Source: JACPDH01 sp041671505 (GTDB lineage: Bacteria > Acidobacteriota > Thermoanaerobaculia > Gp7-AA8). Taken from it: 64,000 bases of DNA. Made by a program: the position numbers and the translations under genes. The DNA lies in assembly GCA_041671505.1 (NCBI GenBank), contig JBAZBK010000016.1, forward strand, positions 62,001 through 126,000, read 5' to 3'. The number at the start of each line of letters is the position of its first letter. The first letter of the stretch is position 1. Of the stretch, positions 60,836 to 64,000 are shown piece by piece. A model generated the notes under the pieces. It saw only the letters and a program-made list of their open reading frames with translations, was not told where the DNA came from and did not search any database.

Positions 60836-61062
60836 TTTGGGACGCTCCGCAGCAGCAATCCGCCTTGAAAGTCCAGCGCGCCCAGCGCAAAAAGCAGTGC
60901 AAGAGTTAGAGAAAACCGCTGGAACGATCCGATCGCGGAGCGCTCGCGAACTCGCTCCCAGAGTTCTGAGACGGTACGAGGGTGGTGCAACTCTTCGAGC
61001 AATACTGCGCCTACCTGTAGCAAAGCCGTGCGCGGCGAAACGTACTTGTTGGGGAGTATCAC
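60832..61062 (-). CDS. ABC-three-component middle component (MC6-like)
   Basis: A 76-residue protein: MILPNKYVSPRTALLQVGAVLLEELHHPRTVSELWERVRER, then FQRFSLTLALLFALGALDFQGGLLLR. The MILPNKY start, the L-x2-GA-x2-L-x-L-x4-TV-x2-LW stretch and the final FALGAxD are the recognisable pattern of MC6-type middle components, which carry a winged-helix-like fold and bridge ATPase and effector. It overlaps the nuclease stop and the ATPase start by ATGA on both sides, as expected for a tight complex. Confidence 0.85.
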   Translation of the reverse strand: MILPNKYVSPRTALLQVGAVLLEELHHPRTVSELWERVRERSAIGSFQRFSLTLALLFALGALDFQGGLLLRSVPK

Positions 61063-61835
61063 GATTCAAAAACCTCACACAGCTGGAAAAGGTACGCCAA
61101 GACCGCCAGGCCAGCAGCCTGCCTGTTGCTATTCCCGACAAGTCCTCCGATTGCAAAGATCCGAAGTGACGAGAAGATCTCGTCGGGTCGCCTTCTGGCA
61201 CGAACCTCCTGGAAGTACATCACCTTGAACCCCGCCACCAATCGCTGCGGGTATTCTGCGTCTTTCATCGCTTGCGAGTCGATGAATCGCTTCACGACGT
61301 CGGCGACAGCAAGTCCCTGTTGGATATGTAGCCGAGTCTCACCAGAGAGTGCGTTCCGAACGATCTTCCTCTCGATTGCGATTCGGTCCAAATTCGCATC
61401 ACTCTCCGCCTTGCTTGAACCGGCGACGACGGCTTCACACACGAGGTCGAGCTCCGCGAAATCCACATCCTGGATGAAACGCTCCATCAGTTCTCGGGCC
61501 CGAGCTTCCGCCTTCCGTTTCCACTCCTTGAGAAGCTCCGCCGGATACTTCGTCTCGAACTCACGATTGTCAACCAGTGTGTGATGAGGAGTGCAGAGCA
61601 GCATCGCATTCCACGGCCGCTTCAGTTCGCCAAGTGGAATTTGGGGATCGTGTCGAGGTCCCTCGGGCTCCGCAGAATGAATGTGACCGAGATTCCCTGT
61701 AAACACCCAGTTTCCCGCTTCGACAATCGAAGTGAGGCTTGAGCAGCCTTCGAAATTGCACATCCCGAAGGACGCGAGTGCAACATCCCTCTTTGTGCTC
61801 TCGGAGAAATTTGCCGATCGTTTGCCCCTAGTCAT
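61059..61835 (-). CDS. HNH endonuclease effector of the ABC-three-component system
   Basis: A 258-residue protein from ATG 61835 (a longer GTG start at 61919 is possible). The N-terminal HNH domain has zinc Cys26/Cys31 (CNFEGC), catalytic His51 in NLGHIHS, Asn76 and His85 in WNAMLLCTPHHTLVD, with Cys81/His84 completing the zinc site. The rest is a helical C-terminal domain (about 110-258; EIFSSLRIFAIGG, GLAVLAYLFQLCEVFES) of the kind that docks effectors in ABC-3C systems. It would cut DNA on activation by the ATPase. First gene of the operon. Confidence 0.87.
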   Translation of the reverse strand: MTRGKRSANFSESTKRDVALASFGMCNFEGCSSLTSIVEAGNWVFTGNLGHIHSAEPEGPRHDPQIPLGELKRPWNAMLLCTPHHTLVDNREFETKYPAELLKEWKRKAEARARELMERFIQDVDFAELDLVCEAVVAGSSKAESDANLDRIAIERKIVRNALSGETRLHIQQGLAVADVVKRFIDSQAMKDAEYPQRLVAGFKVMYFQEVRARRRPDEIFSSLRIFAIGGLVGNSNRQAAGLAVLAYLFQLCEVFES

Positions 61836-61919
61836 CCAGCCCTGCTTCCTCCCGCGCAGCCTCGCAGCCTTCGAGCTTCCGACGTCCCGGCTCAGAACAT
61901 CCAGCCCATCGAGCTTCAC

Positions 61920-62370
61920 CTGCGGCCGTACGCGATCCCCTGTGACGCCCGGTAGCCACCACGATCTCGTCTTTCGAACGACAACCAGATTGGGAATTCG
62001 ATCGACGTCGGGGTCCAGGGAATGCTTGGCGGGCCACTCTTAGATGCACACCAATGCGACCAGCTCAACTCTCCGAAGCCAGCGGCTTTCCTCGCTCCGC
62101 AGGCCTTCGACCGCAGCTGCAGAGCTTCGCTGGTACGGCCTTCGCCTTTCCCTTCCAAGGAGTGGCATCCCACAAGATTCTCCTACCTTTCACGTTCCTC
62201 CGCCCAAAAAGTTGTCCGACGCGTTCGGGATGCGCTTGTGATTGAGCTGGTCCAAGGGCGTCGGGCTGAGACAAGGCGGCGACCAAATGCCGACGGTCGC
62301 CGCGAAACTTGCAAGTCCTCGCCTTACTGCGTAACTATGCCCAAGACGACGAAGGAATGGAGGCCGAAAC
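61920..62370. other. Gene-poor stretch upstream of the nuclease operon and XRE gene
   Basis: About 450 bases between divergent genes, with short open frames on both strands but no ribosome sites or recognisable domains. Base composition is less GC-rich than average, as in the module beside it. It may hold the divergent promoters or remnants of a mobile segment. Confidence 0.4.
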
Positions 62371-62754
62371 TTGGGAATTAGAATCGCCCTCGAGATGGCG
62401 AGACAGAAAGCAGGCGACGAAGCATTCAGCCGCCGGCTCGCGGCGATCCGGCGAGCGCGTGGCATGACCCAGATCGATCTTGCCGACGCGGCGGGGACGA
62501 CGCAGCGGGCCGTGTCGTACTACGAGAACGCCTTCGGAGTTCCGCCAGCGCCCGTGCTCGTCGCGCTCGCGAAAGCGTTACGCGTCACGACCGACGAGTT
62601 GCTCGGCGTCAAACGCGTGAGGCCCGACTCACGCACCGAGGATCCCGAGACCCGCCGGCTCTGGAAAAAGTTTCAGCAAGTCACCGAGCTCCCCGAAAAA
62701 GATCAGCGCGCCGTCATCCGCCTCATCAACTCACTCGCCGGAGCGCGCGACTAA
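62371..62754 (+). CDS. XRE-family HTH regulator
   Basis: A 127-residue protein with a Cro/CI helix-turn-helix: RRLAAIRRARGMTQIDLADAAGTTQRAVSYYENAFGVPPAPVLVALAKALRVTTDELLG. A helical tail (DPETRRLWKKFQQVTELPEKDQRAVIRLINSLAGARD) may dimerise. TTG 62371 is used because GGAGG lies seven bases before it; ATG 62395 is the alternative. It precedes the AlbA_2 gene by two bases and probably represses this pair or the divergent nuclease operon. Confidence 0.9.
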   Translation: MGIRIALEMARQKAGDEAFSRRLAAIRRARGMTQIDLADAAGTTQRAVSYYENAFGVPPAPVLVALAKALRVTTDELLGVKRVRPDSRTEDPETRRLWKKFQQVTELPEKDQRAVIRLINSLAGARD

Positions 62755-62756
62755 CG

Positions 62757-63746
62757 ATGAACCCGGAGGCTCTTTTCCGGTCGCTTTCTCTGCAGAGCAT
62801 GGATGAGTTCATCGCTCGCGGCCAGGAGGAAAACCTCTTCCTGGATTTCAAACAGGTGAACCGCGCCGACCTTTCACACTCGGATGACAAGAAGAACTTC
62901 GCCCGCGCTCTCAGTGGCTTTGCGAATTCGAGTGGCGGCCTGATCGTGTGGGGCGTCGAGGCGCGCAAAAACGCTCAGGGCGTTGATTGCGCTGTCGCGA
63001 AAGCAGAGATCTCCGATGCGCGCCTGTTCGTCGCTCGCCTCAACGAGCTGACGGGCCAGTTCGTTTCACCCTTGGTCGACGGGGTCGCGCATCGCCACCT
63101 GCTAAGCGCAGGGACGAGTGGCTTCGCGGTAACGCTCGTTCCGGAAAGCGATTCCGGACCGCACATGGCCAAGGCAGGAGAAGACCGCTATTTCAAGCGA
63201 TCGGGCGATAGCTTCTACCGAATGGAGCACTTCGACATCGAAGACATGTTCGGGAGGAGACGAAAACCTGTTCTCGGCATCTCGGCGACACTTACGCAGG
63301 GCAGCTCACTGCAGGGGCCGAATCGCAACACTCACGAGTTTCAAGTGTTCCTCTCCCTCACGAATACGGGACGCGGCTCCGCCGCTGCACCGTACATGGC
63401 CGTGTCCGCCTCACCCGACCGCTACCTTGTGAAGCGGCACGGCATCGCAGTAGGGGGACAGGGCCAGGTGTTCAACACCGTCGCCGATAACGGCCAGCCA
63501 CGCTGGACTCGCTTCGTCTCCGATGCAACCTTCGTCGTGCACCCGGAAACGAGATACGAGTTCGCGCTGATCAAAGGCGACCTCGATGATACGGACGCGA
63601 CGGCTCCCGACCTCGAAGTGGAGTGTGCTGTCGCGGCCGAAAACTTCCGCATGGCGCGATTCACGCTCTCGATCCCGGGTGGCGACCTCATCGACGTGGC
63701 GCGAGGTACGTCCACCACGAGGCTCGGCGATTTCGTGCGTGCCTAA
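62757..63746 (+). CDS. AlbA_2 (Schlafen-like) domain protein
   Basis: A 329-residue protein. The N-terminal AlbA_2 domain (about 15-150) has ENLFLDFKQV (ExxxxEfK-like), KKNFARALSGFANSSGGLIVWGVEA with the conserved AFANxxGG-IVxGV stretch, and later FVSPL and YFKRSGDSFYRM. AlbA_2 relatives are ATP-binding or nuclease-like proteins found in defence and toxin contexts. The C-terminal part (175-329) is beta-rich and unrecognised (FQVFLSLTNTGRGSAAAPYMAVSAS...). Follows the XRE gene by two bases. Confidence 0.85.
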   Translation: MNPEALFRSLSLQSMDEFIARGQEENLFLDFKQVNRADLSHSDDKKNFARALSGFANSSGGLIVWGVEARKNAQGVDCAVAKAEISDARLFVARLNELTGQFVSPLVDGVAHRHLLSAGTSGFAVTLVPESDSGPHMAKAGEDRYFKRSGDSFYRMEHFDIEDMFGRRRKPVLGISATLTQGSSLQGPNRNTHEFQVFLSLTNTGRGSAAAPYMAVSASPDRYLVKRHGIAVGGQGQVFNTVADNGQPRWTRFVSDATFVVHPETRYEFALIKGDLDDTDATAPDLEVECAVAAENFRMARFTLSIPGGDLIDVARGTSTTRLGDFVRA

Positions 63747-63837
63747 CAACAAACCCCCGCGCGGTGGCCGGGGTTCATGCGCGGACGTCGAAGCGAGAAG
63801 TTAATACTTTGGCTGCGACCCAAGGCCTTTCCCAATT

Positions 63838-64000
63838 TTATCCAATCGGCTTCCCATTCATACGAACAACGGCTGCTGTAATGGTCAACGTGGTATCGTC
63901 GCGCCACATCGCGATTCGAACCTCAGTCGACATTCCATCCGCCTTTGCTTCTGCCTCCACTGAAGTCAGCTCAGCCCAGTCCCACGTCGATCGCGAGTTG
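63838..64000 (-). CDS. Hypothetical protein, N-terminus beyond window
   Basis: An open frame from the right edge to TAA at 63838 gives about 54 residues ending EVRIAMWRDDTTLTITAAVVRMNGKPIG. The alternation of strands (VRIAMW, TLTITAAVVRMNG) and codon use look like coding sequence. The upstream part is outside the window, so no family can be named. The 91-base gap before it contains a CCCCGCGCGGTGGCCGGGG hairpin. Confidence 0.5.
   Translation of the reverse strand, partial: NSRSTWDWAELTSVEAEAKADGMSTEVRIAMWRDDTTLTITAAVVRMNGKPIG

Noticed and set aside
62022..62381. A 119-codon plus-strand frame before the XRE gene
   Set aside because: No ribosome site, no recognisable domain, and it runs past the XRE start in another frame.

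Overview
The window is about 64 kb of high-GC DNA from a Gram-negative bacterium. It encodes several outer-membrane barrels, a TonB-dependent receptor, exported proteins with signal peptides and a multiheme cytochrome. Gene starts often use ATGA/GTGA overlaps, and GTG and TTG starts are common. No rRNA or tRNA gene was seen. The gene style resembles uncultured Acidobacteriota (Thermoanaerobaculia-like), but that is an inference without any marker gene.

Layout. 1-13.0 kb is housekeeping and envelope material: a DUF2092 protein, a glyoxalase-fold protein, a beta-carbonic anhydrase, a patatin/POTRA/barrel phospholipase, small exported proteins and a NarL-type two-component pair. 13.4-28.0 kb is a one-direction cluster: a receiver protein, a rhodanese, a homologue of the sulfinate desulfinase DszB, a CoA-disulfide-reductase/rhodanese fusion, a glycyl radical enzyme, a degenerate phosphofructokinase-like protein, the radical-SAM activase, two BASS-type transporters, an outer-membrane channel, a SulP transporter and a Ca2+/H+ antiporter. 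It reads as an anaerobic route that may take up and cleave an organosulfur compound. 28.3-33.2 kb holds a permease and several barrel or exported proteins. 33.2-44.5 kb is mixed metabolism: dehydrogenases, a membrane pyrophosphatase, an anchored rhodanese, a tetraheme cytochrome, an amidotransferase, a ThrE-type exporter and a NadR-like protein. 44.8-47.9 kb is a TPP-riboswitch operon with a TonB receptor and a Pnu-family transporter. 48.1-58.9 kb carries amidohydrolase-fold proteins, a TPR protein, an exported rubrerythrin and an ECF sigma/anti-sigma pair. 59.1-63.7 kb looks like a defence island: a complete ABC-three-component system (ABC ATPase, MC6-like middle component, HNH nuclease) followed by an XRE regulator and an AlbA_2 protein.

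The intergenic DNA is unusual. Many gaps hold degenerate arrays with a 7-nt period, often arranged as long and sometimes nested inverted repeats. Several end at a candidate -10 box, and some supply the last or first codons of genes. Separate GC-rich REP-like hairpin clusters also occur.

The two observations most worth following are the DszB-like/glycyl-radical cluster and the heptad palindrome family.
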